A stretch of 9,981 bases of DNA from Archaeoglobales archaeon (GTDB taxonomy: Archaea > Halobacteriota > Archaeoglobi > Archaeoglobales > Archaeoglobaceae). Below the pieces are notes generated by a model that worked only from the letters and a program-made list of their open reading frames with translations, was not told the DNA's origin and ran no database searches. The DNA lies in the NCBI GenBank assembly GCA_003663055.1, contig QMZF01000016.1, positions 1-9,981 on the forward strand. Reading direction: 5' to 3'. Shown piece after piece: positions 1 to 7,307 of the stretch. The first letter of the stretch is position 1. Each line of letters starts with the position of its first letter. A program made the translations under genes and the position numbers.

Positions 1-1171
1 CTATTACCATCGGTCTCGTTGGTTCAAGCTTAACGACTGCCGCATCTCCGGTCTTTAGGAACTGCGGGTTCTCTTCCTTAACCTGCCCAGTTCTCGGATC
101 GACCTTTTTCAGTAGCTCCACGAATTTACACGCGACCTGAGCGGTGTGTGCATGCACTACTGGTGTGTAGCCGACTGTTATCGCTGTTGGATGCTGTAGT
201 ACGATTATTTGGGCTGTGAAGTCCCTAACGACCGTTGGCGGGTTGTCTGGGTGTCCGCAAACGTCTCCACGCCTCAAGTCCTTCTTTGAAACGCCACGCA
301 CGTTGAAGCCTATGTTGTCTCCCGGGTAAGCTTCTTTGAGTGGCTCGTGGTGCATCTCAATGCTCTTGACTTCTCCCGTTACACCAGGCGGCTCAAATAT
401 TACCTTGTCGCCGACCTTCAGTACTCCGGTTTCTACTCTGCCGACCGGGACTGTACCAACACCACTGATCGAATAGACATCTTGGACTGGGATCCTAAGC
501 GGCTTGTCAACGGGCTTTTCAGGCGGCTTGAGCAAGTCTAGGGCTTCGAAGAAAGTTGGGCCGTTGTACCAGGGTGTTTTATCGCTCCTTTTGAGGACGT
601 TGTCACCGTAGTAAGCGGAAGTAGGAATGAACGGAATTTCATCAACCTTATAACCAACCATCTTGAGGAGCTTCGAAACCTGCTCTTTCGTCTCTTCGTA
701 TTTCTTCTGGTCGTAGTTTACTCTGTCCATTTTGTTGATTGCCACAATCATTTGGTTAATTCCAAGCGTTCTCGCAAGGAAGACGTGCTCTTTTGTTTGA
801 GGTTGCACACCTTCGTGAGCATCAACCACAAGGATCGCCGCATCAGCTTGGGAGGCTCCGGTAATCATGTTCTTGATGAAGTCCCTATGGCCCGGACAGT
901 CGACTATGGTTATCTCATACTTCTGCGTTTTGAATTTTCTGTGCGCAATGTCTATTGTAAGACCCCTCTCCCTCTCCTCCTTCAATCTGTCCATGACCCA
1001 TGCAAATTCGAAGGTTGCCTTGCCTTTCTCCTGAGCCTCTTTCCTGTACTTTTCAATTATGTGTTCTGGAATTTCTCCTGCCTCGTAAAGCAATCTGCCT
1101 ATCAGCGTAGACTTCCCGTGGTCTACGTGTCCAATCATGGCAACATTAATGTGCTCCTTCTCCTTAGCCAT
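1..1171 (-). CDS. tuf: Translation elongation factor 1-alpha (archaeal EF-Tu), 3' end outside the window
   Basis: GTPase that delivers aminoacyl-tRNA to the ribosomal A site in the cytoplasm. Reading the minus strand gives an archaeal EF-1alpha from its N-terminus ([20 protein letters not shown]). The P-loop GHVDHGKST is at residues 14-22, followed by the effector region with RGLTID, the G3 motif DCPGH and the G4 motif NKMD. Domains 2 and 3 follow, with [26 protein letters not shown] and [10 protein letters not shown] at the edge. About 390 codons are visible; the family is about 420-430 residues, so some 30-40 C-terminal codons are missing. An in-frame ATG lies three codons upstream at 1178-1180, but it directly abuts the GGAGG ribosome-binding site, so the ATG at 1169-1171 is the start. 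The gene is downstream of hisS, with a 223-bp gap and its own promoter. It is a canonical housekeeping gene with no visible defect. Confidence 0.98.
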   Translation of the reverse strand, partial: MAKEKEHINVAMIGHVDHGKSTLIGRLLYEAGEIPEHIIEKYRKEAQEKGKATFEFAWVMDRLKEERERGLTIDIAHRKFKTQKYEITIVDCPGHRDFIKNMITGASQADAAILVVDAHEGVQPQTKEHVFLARTLGINQMIVAINKMDRVNYDQKKYEETKEQVSKLLKMVGYKVDEIPFIPTSAYYGDNVLKRSDKTPWYNGPTFFEALDLLKPPEKPVDKPLRIPVQDVYSISGVGTVPVGRVETGVLKVGDKVIFEPPGVTGEVKSIEMHHEPLKEAYPGDNIGFNVRGVSKKDLRRGDVCGHPDNPPTVVRDFTAQIIVLQHPTAITVGYTPVVHAHTAQVACKFVELLKKVDPRTGQVKEENPQFLKTGDAAVVKLEPTRPMVI

Positions 1172-1180
1172 TTTCACCAT

Positions 1181-1185
1181 CCTCC
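1181..1185 (-). promoter_or_regulatory. Shine-Dalgarno site of tuf, decides the start
   Basis: GGAGG on the minus strand lies 9 nt before the ATG at 1171 and immediately next to the alternative ATG at 1180. The spacing favours the 1171 start. Most first-gene starts in this window lack such a site. Confidence 0.75.
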
Positions 1186-1226
1186 ATTCTTCTTTATTTT
1201 CCCTCTTTTCAGCCTGTGCTAAAGGG

Positions 1227-1240
1227 TATATAAAACTTTG
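1227..1240 (-). promoter_or_regulatory. BRE/TATA promoter of tuf
   Basis: On the minus strand CAAAG (1240-1236) is followed by TTTTATATA (1235-1227), a textbook archaeal BRE plus TATA box. A start about 25 nt downstream would fall near 1205 and give a leader of about 35 nt that contains the GGAGG site. This makes tuf independent of hisS and suits a strongly expressed gene. The transcription start is inferred. Confidence 0.75.
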
Positions 1241-1372
1241 CTGCCGGCGGATTGCAGAAAAGCAGTGGAAATAAAAACTTTGCGGGATGGTTATGTGGTA
1301 GTGAACGCCAGCTTTGATATGACTATATGGCATGAAGTCCTGAGTCTTGCGGTTGTGCAACTTAAATTTATT

Positions 1373-1389
1373 ATAGAAGTTTTTTCTAT
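1373..1389 (-). repeat. Perfect 6-bp inverted repeat just after hisS
   Basis: ATAGAA (1373-1378), a 5-nt spacer, then TTCTAT (1384-1389). It begins 5 nt beyond the hisS stop in the transcribed direction and could form a short A/U-rich hairpin in the hisS mRNA. No T-tract follows on the minus strand and the stem is weak, so a role in 3'-end formation is only possible. The rest of the hisS-tuf gap shows nothing else I can support apart from the tuf promoter. Confidence 0.3.
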
Positions 1390-1394
1390 CTTAG

Positions 1395-2645
1395 TTAACT
1401 TTTTTTATATTTGATATTTGAACTTAAGTACTCAAGAAGGCTGTCAAACTCGAGCTGCAAGCTTTCGCCTGATGCCATGTCCTTAACCGTATACCTACCG
1501 GATTCAATCTCCTTTTTACCGATAATTACAGCAAACCTTGCGTTAACATCGTTGGCAAAGCTGAGCTGTCTCTTGAGGCTTCTCTCCATTACATCCGTTA
1601 TTGCGCAAATTCCGTGTCTTCTCAGCAAATCAGCAAGCTTAAACGCCTCGTTTTCCAGACCCACGTTTGCCACGACAACAACTGTTTTTTCTTCAGGCGT
1701 AAGTTTACATATCTCCACAATTCTGTCAAAGCCCAAAGCGAAGCCTGTCGAGGGAACATCCTCTCCACCAAAGAGGTGTGCAAGTCTGTAGCTTCCACCA
1801 CCACATATCTGGTTCTGCGCTCCTAAACCCTCTGCATATGCCTCGAAAACAACGCCTGTGTAGTAATCCAATCCCCTTGCAATTCCTAAATCGATCGTGT
1901 ACTCCACTCCCATAGAATCGAGCACATCGCATAGTTTCTCCATGTGGCCTATGTCGAAGCCTGTCAGCTCTGATGCGTCTTTAAGTACGTCTCTTCCTCC
2001 AGAGAGCTCTATTAGGGATAGAATTGCCTCGCTTAAGTCCTGTGGCGCTTTTATTTCTTCAAGATGCTTGATTAGCCCCTCAACATCCTTTTTATCGATT
2101 AATCTCATCACAATTGCAGCTTTTTCCTCCTCAACATCTCTTAGCAGGTGTCTCAGTAGCCCCACATGGCCTATGTGCAGTTCAAAGTCGAGTTTAAGCT
2201 CCTCCATTATTCTGTATGCTAGCGTTATTACTTCGGCATCTGCAAGATACGAAGACGAACCTATCAACTCAACACCAAACTGCCAAAACTCTCTGTACCT
2301 CCCTTTTTGGGGTCTCTCATAACGGAAGCAATTGGCAAAGTAGTAAAAGCGCAGTGGCTTAGGCATAACGCTGCACTCGTTAACAAAGAGGCGCACAACT
2401 GGTGCTGTGAGTTCGGGACGGAGGGCAAGATCTCGACCGCCCTTGTCCTTAAAGGCGTACATCTCTTCGATAATGCCTTCTCCCGATTTTATCGTGAAGA
2501 GCTCAAGGTGCTCAAACGTCGGTGTAGCAATTTCTCTATAGCCATAGCTTTCTGCAATTCTTCTCATAACCGCTTCAATCGCTCTTCTTCGCTCCATCTC
2601 ATCCGGTAGAAAGTCTCTCGTCCCTCTCGGCCTTTCGATCTTCAC
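1395..2645 (-). CDS. hisS: Histidyl-tRNA synthetase (class II), GTG start
   Basis: Charges tRNA-His with histidine in the cytoplasm. From the GTG at 2645 the protein is 416 residues, normal for the family. It begins VKIERPRGTRDFLPDE, the conserved HisRS N-terminus. Visible signatures are LRPELTAPVVR (residues 75-85), the motif 2 arginine region in FRYERPQKGRYREFWQFG (107-124), the histidine-specific GLDYYTG (258-264), GGGSYRLAHLFGG (282-294) and motif 3 GFALGFDR (301-308). The anticodon-binding domain follows. The frame stays open for 26 codons upstream to an ATG at 2723, but that extension is Asn/Gln/Ser-rich, unlike HisRS N-termini, and would contain the promoter. A TATA-like element centred about 26 nt before the GTG suggests a leaderless message. 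Aminoacylation next to tuf forms a translation-themed block, though each gene has its own promoter. Confidence 0.95.
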   Translation of the reverse strand: MKIERPRGTRDFLPDEMERRRAIEAVMRRIAESYGYREIATPTFEHLELFTIKSGEGIIEEMYAFKDKGGRDLALRPELTAPVVRLFVNECSVMPKPLRFYYFANCFRYERPQKGRYREFWQFGVELIGSSSYLADAEVITLAYRIMEELKLDFELHIGHVGLLRHLLRDVEEEKAAIVMRLIDKKDVEGLIKHLEEIKAPQDLSEAILSLIELSGGRDVLKDASELTGFDIGHMEKLCDVLDSMGVEYTIDLGIARGLDYYTGVVFEAYAEGLGAQNQICGGGSYRLAHLFGGEDVPSTGFALGFDRIVEICKLTPEEKTVVVVANVGLENEAFKLADLLRRHGICAITDVMERSLKRQLSFANDVNARFAVIIGKKEIESGRYTVKDMASGESLQLEFDSLLEYLSSNIKYKKS

Positions 2646-2665
2646 GGAATTAAGCAGAGATAGGC

Positions 2666-2677
2666 GAAATAAAAATG
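2666..2677 (-). promoter_or_regulatory. TATA-like element of hisS (leaderless start)
   Basis: The minus strand reads CATTTTTATTTC here, centred about 26 nt upstream of the GTG at 2645, the usual archaeal TATA-to-start distance. No Shine-Dalgarno sequence precedes the GTG. The BRE is not convincing. Confidence 0.5.
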
Positions 2678-2840
2678 TTGGGGAGTTTGAATTTTGGCTT
2701 TGTTCCGTTTGGTTTTGCTTCAAGTGTTAAACATCAGCAGGTTTTGTGAGTTTTTTGCTGTGAGTAATTGCCCAAGAGATCGAATCGTGTGTTGCATCAA
2801 AAGCAGAAAAAGCAATTAACCTGCAGAGCAACCCAACACT

Positions 2841-3947
2841 ATGGTATCAAAAAATGTTCCGTACATGGAACGCATTTATAGAAACATAGTAGCAATAAAG
2901 AAGAATGAGTTTAGAAGGTTCTACGAGCACCTTTCGAATGCTGAATGCATAATTCCAGTCGGTGAAGGCCGCTCTCGATGTGCCCTTTACATAGGTCTGG
3001 GAAGAATAAGCAGGGACGTTAAGACTCCTGACAGCATAGACTTCCCAGGAAGAAACATGTACGAAGCTGCAGAAGTCCTTGAGGAGAAATACAGGAGTGT
3101 TTCTCTCCTCGTGAATTCAGGAAGCAGTGAAACGACAACACCAAGGAAAATAGTTCAAGAACTTTCAGAATACATCGAGAAAACCGGTAGTAAGACTTTC
3201 ACAATAGACGCAATAATCTCCAATCTTGAATCAACGATAGGCAGGATTGCAGAAAAGGACTATGGAGCTGTAGTAGAGCTCAGAGGAAGAGGAAGAGCAC
3301 CAAAGAGCGCCGAAGAGTACATGAAGCACGGCATAATGAACGATATATACGAACTGGGAAGCTTATTTCTTGTTCAAAGAATAAAACAGGCAATAAATAC
3401 TGGTAAAGGCTACAGAGCTGTTTTTAGGGGCGTTGAGAAAGAGATGAACAAAATTGGCAGTCTTGTAGATGATTTTGTCGAATCTGACTTTTACTGGAAC
3501 CTTGTTAGGGCTATGGAGAAAAGAAGCCACGTGATAGTAGGAGGCCTCGGAATTGCAAGGACTGTAGCGTTAATGACTGTAATAAGACTTCAGCACGTTA
3601 AGAGGGCTATAGGTGATGAAGCGTACTTAACCGGAGCCCTCGCACCCCGTCCGAGAGCCGGAGACGTTATGCTACTCATATCGTGGAGCGGTGAGACGGA
3701 GTCACTTTTAAGCTGGTGCGAGGAAGCGAAAAACTTTGGGGCGGAGGTGTACTCCGTTGTAGGAAGAGAATCGACTTTATCGGACAAAACCGAGAGTTTT
3801 ATTCTGAATTGCGATGTTGATAGTTTTTACTGCTACGCTGCTTTCGCCCTAAGTCCAATACCATTAAGCCTTGTGGAAAGACTGGCATCGAGAGGTCTGA
3901 AACTTCCAGAGTACATAATGAGCTGGTACCACAGTGTAACCCAATAG
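2841..3947 (+). CDS. Tandem SIS-domain protein (sugar-phosphate isomerase/binding fold)
   Basis: A 368-residue protein with two SIS (sugar isomerase) domains and no other recognisable domain. SIS 1 spans about residues 36-180: VGEGRSR at 40-46 and the phosphosugar-loop signature SGSSETTT at 93-100. SIS 2 spans about 229-345: GGLGIAR at 234-240 and SWSGETES at 281-288. A helical stretch of about 50 residues links them. Two SIS domains in one chain resemble the isomerase half of GlmS, but the N-terminal glutamine amidotransferase is absent, so it cannot use glutamine as GlmS does. A phosphosugar isomerase, deaminase or sensor is possible; the substrate is unknown. It is divergent from hisS. An ATG at 2865 (MERIYRN) is an alternative start. 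Upstream, GAAAAAG followed by CAATTAA (about 2806-2819) is a weak BRE/TATA at leaderless distance from 2841. Nothing else is apparent in the 2646-2840 gap. Confidence 0.85.
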   Translation: MVSKNVPYMERIYRNIVAIKKNEFRRFYEHLSNAECIIPVGEGRSRCALYIGLGRISRDVKTPDSIDFPGRNMYEAAEVLEEKYRSVSLLVNSGSSETTTPRKIVQELSEYIEKTGSKTFTIDAIISNLESTIGRIAEKDYGAVVELRGRGRAPKSAEEYMKHGIMNDIYELGSLFLVQRIKQAINTGKGYRAVFRGVEKEMNKIGSLVDDFVESDFYWNLVRAMEKRSHVIVGGLGIARTVALMTVIRLQHVKRAIGDEAYLTGALAPRPRAGDVMLLISWSGETESLLSWCEEAKNFGAEVYSVVGRESTLSDKTESFILNCDVDSFYCYAAFALSPIPLSLVERLASRGLKLPEYIMSWYHSVTQ

Positions 3948-3948
3948 G

Positions 3949-3960
3949 TTTTTATTTTAA
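3949..3960 (+). promoter_or_regulatory. TATA-like T/A tract after the SIS gene, before the lipoprotein gene
   Basis: TTTTTATTTTAA starts 2 nt after the SIS-gene stop and is centred about 24 nt upstream of the ATG at 3978. It could serve as TATA box for a leaderless lipoprotein mRNA and, being T-rich, as a terminator for the SIS transcript. A second element, CTATAAAA at 3964-3971, is too close to the ATG to drive this start. The dual role is inference. Confidence 0.45.
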
Positions 3961-3977
3961 ACACTATAAAACCTCGT

Positions 3978-4481
3978 ATGCGTTCGATGATATTTGTTCT
4001 GCTCGCAGCCCTCCTGATAGTGGGTTGTGCTGGGGATGAGAAGGTAAAAAGTGAAAGCCAGGCAAAAAATCAAACAGTAAAAGTTTTCTTCTACTTCAGC
4101 CCTACGTGCCCGAGCTGCATTAAGATAAAGCCATACATGGATTTGATGAGGAGAGAGGTTAAGGATGTCAACTTCGACTTTTGTAACGTTTCCAACTTCA
4201 AAGCATGCACGAACGAAAGCAAGTGGCTTGCAAAGCACATCCGCCTTATGGGGGTGCCAACGGCCGTTCTGATGTACGGAAGTAACGTCACGGTTTTAGT
4301 TGGCTGGAAAGATGTTGGTAAGCTTGGAGACTATCTTCAAGAATTTGGCATAGCTACGCCAAGCATAGTTTACGGAAACGAAAGCTATGACGTTCAAGAT
4401 TGCATCAAGTGTCACAATCAAAAGGGATTGGCTCCTCCTTCAACGTACAACTGTACGCACTGCTGCCACTACGGCTCGTAG
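3978..4481 (+). CDS. Thioredoxin-fold lipoprotein with C-terminal haem-c-like CXXCH/CXXXCH motifs
   Basis: A 167-residue secreted protein. Residues 1-16 are a short hydrophobic signal ending in IVG|C, a lipobox with Cys17 as lipid-anchor candidate, so it should sit on the outer face of the membrane. Residues about 33-125 form a thioredoxin-like domain: strand VKVFFYF, redox motif CPSC (Cys44, Cys47), and GVPT with the expected cis-proline at Pro94. An extra pair, Cys69 and Cys77, lies in the middle. After the fold, about 25 residues carry CIKCH (142-146) and CTHCCH (159-164). The first is an exact CXXCH haem c motif; the second reads as CXXXCH or as a CXXC pair. Ten cysteines in 167 residues is unusual. 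Likely a disulfide or thiol-transfer protein, or a small cytochrome. The gene may share transcription with the SIS gene. Its last 13 bp overlap the flavin reductase gene tail to tail. Confidence 0.8.
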   Translation: MRSMIFVLLAALLIVGCAGDEKVKSESQAKNQTVKVFFYFSPTCPSCIKIKPYMDLMRREVKDVNFDFCNVSNFKACTNESKWLAKHIRLMGVPTAVLMYGSNVTVLVGWKDVGKLGDYLQEFGIATPSIVYGNESYDVQDCIKCHNQKGLAPPSTYNCTHCCHYGS

Positions 4482-4978
4482 ATTTCCGACGTATTTGTCG
4501 TAAATCTCTTGCCAAAGTCTGCATGGAGGATGAAGCGGTAGCTTAGGTCAACACCCCTCCTGAACGCATCGCCGTAACTTGCATCTACTATCTCGCCTAC
4601 GAAGAACGTGTGGTCTCCGGTTTCAACCTCGTTAACAACTTTACACTCTATGTTCGCCTGACACTCCTTTATCGACGGAGTTGCAACTTTCTTTGAAGGA
4701 ATAAACGTTAGGGCGAGTATTTCAGTTTTGTCTCTATCCGCCCCGCTTGCAGTTCCGGCAGTCCACACATCTTTCAAAAGCTCAATTGTTGGAACTGCAA
4801 CGACAAATTCCTTGTACTTTTTTATAAGTTTGTGCGTATAGCGTGTGTGACCAATTGCAACACCGAGCATCGCAGGGCTGAAGGAAAGAGCAGTCACCCA
4901 GTCTGCTGTCATGACGTTCGGCTTCTCTCTTCCTGAAACTATGAGGTACGTTCTTGCGGGGTATAAGTATTCCAGCAT
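4469..4978 (-). CDS. Flavin reductase-like FMN-binding split-barrel protein
   Basis: A 169-residue protein of the flavin reductase/flavoredoxin family, which binds FMN in a homodimeric split beta-barrel and transfers electrons from NAD(P)H or ferredoxin-type donors; archaeal members include ferric reductases. The sequence shows the expected order: YLIVSGREKPNVMTADWV near the N-terminus (residues about 11-28), then LSFSPAMLGVAIG and THKLIKKYKEFVVAVPT, a central SGADRDKTE, and HTFFVGEIVDA near the C-terminus. Length is normal for a single-domain member. The exact partner and substrate cannot be read from sequence. It is divergent from cofG, sharing an 82-bp control region. The ATG at 4978 has no Shine-Dalgarno but a TATA-like tract sits 26 nt upstream, so a leaderless message is likely. 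Confidence 0.88.
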   Translation of the reverse strand: MLEYLYPARTYLIVSGREKPNVMTADWVTALSFSPAMLGVAIGHTRYTHKLIKKYKEFVVAVPTIELLKDVWTAGTASGADRDKTEILALTFIPSKKVATPSIKECQANIECKVVNEVETGDHTFFVGEIVDASYGDAFRRGVDLSYRFILHADFGKRFTTNTSEIYEP

Positions 4979-5000
4979 GGCAGCTGGTCTTCGCGACCAC

Positions 5001-5009
5001 TAAAAAAGC
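5001..5009 (-). promoter_or_regulatory. TATA-like element of the flavin reductase gene
   Basis: The minus strand reads GCTTTTTTA here, centred about 26 nt before the ATG at 4978. That places the transcription start at or next to the start codon. The element is a T-tract rather than a strong TATA box. Confidence 0.45.
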
Positions 5010-5026
5010 TATTGGTACGCAATAGC
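5008..5026. repeat. Perfect 7-bp inverted repeat between divergent promoters (candidate operator)
   Basis: GCTATTG (5008-5014), spacer GTACG, CAATAGC (5020-5026). It sits between the two oppositely facing TATA elements and touches the upstream side of both, where a dimeric regulator could act on the flavin reductase gene and cofGH together. No second copy was noticed in the window. Confidence 0.5.
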
Positions 5027-5038
5027 AAAGCTTATACC
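5025..5038 (+). promoter_or_regulatory. BRE/TATA promoter of cofG
   Basis: GCAAAG (5025-5030) followed by CTTATACC (5031-5038) is a good archaeal BRE plus TATA box. Its centre near 5034 predicts transcription starting near 5060, exactly at the GTG of cofG. Confidence 0.65.
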
Positions 5039-5060
5039 ATTATCCTAATCATGGAAGTGT

Positions 5061-6035
5061 GTGGATGTAGTAACTTACTCCAGAAACGTTTTCATACCTC
5101 TAACAAACGCCTGCAGAAATAAATGCTACTACTGCGGATTCCGTTCGTCGAATCCAAAAATTATGAACATGGAAGAAGTTGAGGTACTTTTAAGAAAGGC
5201 AAAGAATGCGAGCGAAGCTTTACTTACATTTGGTGAAAAGCCGGATGTTCACAGAAGTATAAGGAAAAAGCTTGAAGAAATGGGATATCCCAGTTTTATG
5301 GATTACCTGCTTGAGGTTTGTAAGTTTGCAGTATCCATGGGCTTTCTTCCTCACACAAACGCTGGCGTTCTTAGTAAAAGTGAACTCAAAGCGCTCAAAC
5401 CCTACAACGCAAGCATGGGGTTAATGCTCGAGCAGGCTGTAGAACTTGAATGCCATGCCGAAAGCCCTGGTAAGAAGCCAGAGGTGAGGATCAAGACAAT
5501 AAGAAACGCTGGAAAACTCCAAATACCTTTTACTACGGGCATACTCGTAGGAATTGGAGAAAAGATGGAAGATAGAATTTATAGTCTTGAAGTAATAGCG
5601 GACATCCATGAAAACTACGGCCACATACAGGAAGTTATAGTACAGAACTTCATCCCCAAAAAAGGGACGAGAATGGAAAATCATCCACCTCCATCCCACC
5701 AGGAAATGCTTGAAACTGTGAAAGCTGCAAGGAGAATACTGCCCAAGGATGTAACAGTTCAGATTCCACCAAACCTCGTTGATGACATCTATCCGTTCTT
5801 GAAGGCTGGGGCGAGGGACATCGGGGGTATTTCTGACGTAACTCCAGACTTCATCAACCCTGAGCATCCCTGGCCAAGGTTGGAGAAAATAGAAACGTGT
5901 TTAAGGGGGGAATTTAAGCTCAGAGAAAGATTGCCAATCTATCCCAAATACGTAAAGCTGGGATGGTATGGAGAGAGAGTTAAAGATGTGCTGCTTCGCC
6001 TTTCCGATGAAGAGGGGTACAGATGCAAGAGCTAA
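5061..6035 (+). CDS. cofG: FO synthase subunit 1 (7,8-didemethyl-8-hydroxy-5-deazariboflavin synthase, CofG)
   Basis: Radical SAM enzyme that completes the deazaflavin ring of FO, the F420 chromophore, from the adduct made by CofH. The 324-residue protein starts [18 protein letters not shown]. The radical SAM cysteines are Cys18, Cys22 and Cys25 in CRNKCYYC, the CX3CX2C arrangement that binds the 4Fe-4S cluster and SAM. Family-typical segments follow: [42 protein letters not shown] and [18 protein letters not shown] near the C-terminus. The GTG at 5061 is the only usual start in frame after the TAA at 5046-5048. It has no convincing Shine-Dalgarno but coincides with the predicted transcription start, so it is probably leaderless. 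The gene overlaps cofH by 13 bp, implying one transcript and coupled translation. Confidence 0.95.
   Translation: MDVVTYSRNVFIPLTNACRNKCYYCGFRSSNPKIMNMEEVEVLLRKAKNASEALLTFGEKPDVHRSIRKKLEEMGYPSFMDYLLEVCKFAVSMGFLPHTNAGVLSKSELKALKPYNASMGLMLEQAVELECHAESPGKKPEVRIKTIRNAGKLQIPFTTGILVGIGEKMEDRIYSLEVIADIHENYGHIQEVIVQNFIPKKGTRMENHPPPSHQEMLETVKAARRILPKDVTVQIPPNLVDDIYPFLKAGARDIGGISDVTPDFINPEHPWPRLEKIETCLRGEFKLRERLPIYPKYVKLGWYGERVKDVLLRLSDEEGYRCKS
6012..6017 (+). promoter_or_regulatory. Ribosome-binding site of cofH inside cofG
   Basis: GAGGGG ends 5 nt before the ATG at 6023, within the last codons of cofG. It supports the overlapping start and shows that the internal gene relies on a Shine-Dalgarno whereas the first gene apparently does not. 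Confidence 0.6.
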
Positions 6036-7021
6036 ACCTTCTCGACGATCCCTTTGAAACTTTCAAGATAGCAGATGAGCTTAGAAGGAAAGCGGTTGGA
6101 GATGAGGTCACGTACGTTGTTAACAGAAACATCAACTTCACGGACATCTGCGTTAACAGGTGTAAGTTTTGTTCTTTCAGTAATAGAAAAAGGTACCTTC
6201 TTTCCATCGAAGAGATAAAGAAGAAGGTGGAGGAGGCTGTCGATTACGGATGTACGGAGGTTTGTATTCAGGGAGGGTTGTATCCAAACGCGGATATCGA
6301 ATTCTATTTGAACATACTCGATGCTGTGAGGGAGATTTCAAAGAACATACATATCCATGCATTTTCACCAATGGAGGTTCTTCATGCTGCAAGGAATAGC
6401 GAGATGCATGTAGAGGATGCGTTGAAGGAAATGAAAGCCGCAGGCCTAGATTCAATGCCCGGAACAGCCGCCGAAATTCTCGATGATGGTATAAGAGCCA
6501 AGATATGCCCCGAAAAGCTCTCGTCTTCGCAGTGGATAGAGATAGTAAAGACGGCGCACAATCTTGGCATTCCAACGACTGCAACGATGATGTACGGGCA
6601 TATAGAGACGTGGGAACACAGGATAAGGCATATAAAGATAATCCGACAGATACAGGAGGAAACTGGAGGTTTCACGGAGTTCATTCCCCTGCCATTTATG
6701 TGGAGGAATAACAGTTTAGGTAAGATTGCAAAAGGGAGTTCTGGCTTTGAAGACTTGCTGGTGATAGCAATATCGAGGATTATACTCCATCCGGTAATAA
6801 AGAACATTCAGGCTTCATGGGTAAAGCTTGGAGTAAAACTTGCGCAAGCCGCTTTACATGTTGGAGCCAATGATTTTGGTGGAACGCTTATTGAGGAGAA
6901 CATTTCTAAGGCAGCGGGTTCAACTTCAGGAGAATTCCTGAGTGTTGAAGAGTTAAGGGAGATCATAAAAAGGGCTGGGAGAATTCCAAGGCAGAGGGAT
7001 ACCCTTTACAGAAAGCTTTGA
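6023..7021 (+). CDS. cofH: FO synthase subunit 2 (5-amino-6-ribitylaminouracil--tyrosine hydroxyphenyl transferase, CofH)
   Basis: Radical SAM enzyme that joins the hydroxybenzyl part of tyrosine to 5-amino-6-(D-ribitylamino)uracil, the first step of FO formation. The 332-residue protein has the CofH N-terminal signature [18 protein letters not shown]. The cluster motif CVNRCKFC gives Cys43, Cys47 and Cys50. Further segments are [18 protein letters not shown], the [12 protein letters not shown] region, [11 protein letters not shown], and [18 protein letters not shown] near the C-terminus. In actinobacteria and green algae CofG and CofH are fused; here they are separate, as in other archaea. 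The start at 6023 overlaps the end of cofG and has a GAGGGG site. The product is the substrate of CofG. The gene converges on the small zinc-protein gene, with only 13 bp between the stops. Confidence 0.95.
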   Translation: MQELNLLDDPFETFKIADELRRKAVGDEVTYVVNRNINFTDICVNRCKFCSFSNRKRYLLSIEEIKKKVEEAVDYGCTEVCIQGGLYPNADIEFYLNILDAVREISKNIHIHAFSPMEVLHAARNSEMHVEDALKEMKAAGLDSMPGTAAEILDDGIRAKICPEKLSSSQWIEIVKTAHNLGIPTTATMMYGHIETWEHRIRHIKIIRQIQEETGGFTEFIPLPFMWRNNSLGKIAKGSSGFEDLLVIAISRIILHPVIKNIQASWVKLGVKLAQAALHVGANDFGGTLIEENISKAAGSTSGEFLSVEELREIIKRAGRIPRQRDTLYRKL

Positions 7022-7034
7022 TGAAATCAGAAAA

Positions 7035-7277
7035 TCATAAATCAATTCCGAGAACTTCATCAACAATCTTCGCAAGTTTATCGCTCAACCTCTTTTCCGG
7101 TGTACAGTTTTTGCAAACGGGGATAGTATCGACGAATTCTTTGTAAATTCCCTTCCTTTTAACGGCAACGTACCTTATACAATCTAAGCAAACAGGTTTT
7201 CCGCAGAACGAACACTCCCTCCAGGTAATTCCCCTTTCATCTTCCCGTAGCTCTTTACCGCACTCTGAGCACTCCAT
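7035..7277 (-). CDS. Small eight-cysteine protein, probable two-zinc cross-brace domain
   Basis: An 80-residue protein of unknown function. It has four CXXC pairs: Cys3/6 (CSEC), Cys22/25 (CSFC), Cys30/33 (CLDC) and Cys55/58 (CKNC), then a charged helical tail of about 20 residues. The spacing fits two zinc sites, and the interleaved pairing of FYVE/PHD/RING-like treble-clef folds (pairs 1+3 and 2+4) is possible but not proven. The helix-rich tail and basic stretch KRKG may bind a partner or nucleic acid. It does not look like a known ribosomal protein. It lies downstream of the ribL-aminotransferase-ribC operon but has a TATA-like tract 26 nt before its ATG, so it can be expressed on its own. 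Start choice is secure because the first CXXC follows at once. Confidence 0.75.
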   Translation of the reverse strand: MECSECGKELREDERGITWRECSFCGKPVCLDCIRYVAVKRKGIYKEFVDTIPVCKNCTPEKRLSDKLAKIVDEVLGIDL

Positions 7278-7295
7278 AGTACATTCTCGATGTTA

Positions 7296-7307
7296 AAGAA
7301 AAAATAG
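7296..7307 (-). promoter_or_regulatory. TATA-like tract of the small zinc-protein gene
   Basis: The minus strand reads CTATTTTTTCTT, centred about 25 nt upstream of the ATG at 7277. That distance suits a leaderless message. There is no Shine-Dalgarno before the ATG. Confidence 0.4.

Noticed and set aside
347..1222. Plus-strand open frames opposite tuf (347-541, 752-1222)
   Set aside because: They are the antisense of EF-1alpha, whose minus-strand frame shows every conserved GTPase motif.
1241..1265. Possible stem CTGCCGGC...GCAG upstream of tuf
   Set aside because: The arms are short and imperfect and lie upstream of the TATA box; chance is as likely.
2646..2723. 26-codon N-terminal extension of hisS to an ATG at 2723
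   Set aside because: It is low-complexity Asn/Gln/Ser, unlike HisRS N-termini, and would contain the TATA-like promoter; the GTG at 2645 starts the conserved sequence.
5051..5122. Short 23-codon frame (ATG 5051) overlapping the start of cofG
   Set aside because: It begins upstream of the predicted transcription start near 5060 and its product has no recognisable feature apart from two cysteines.
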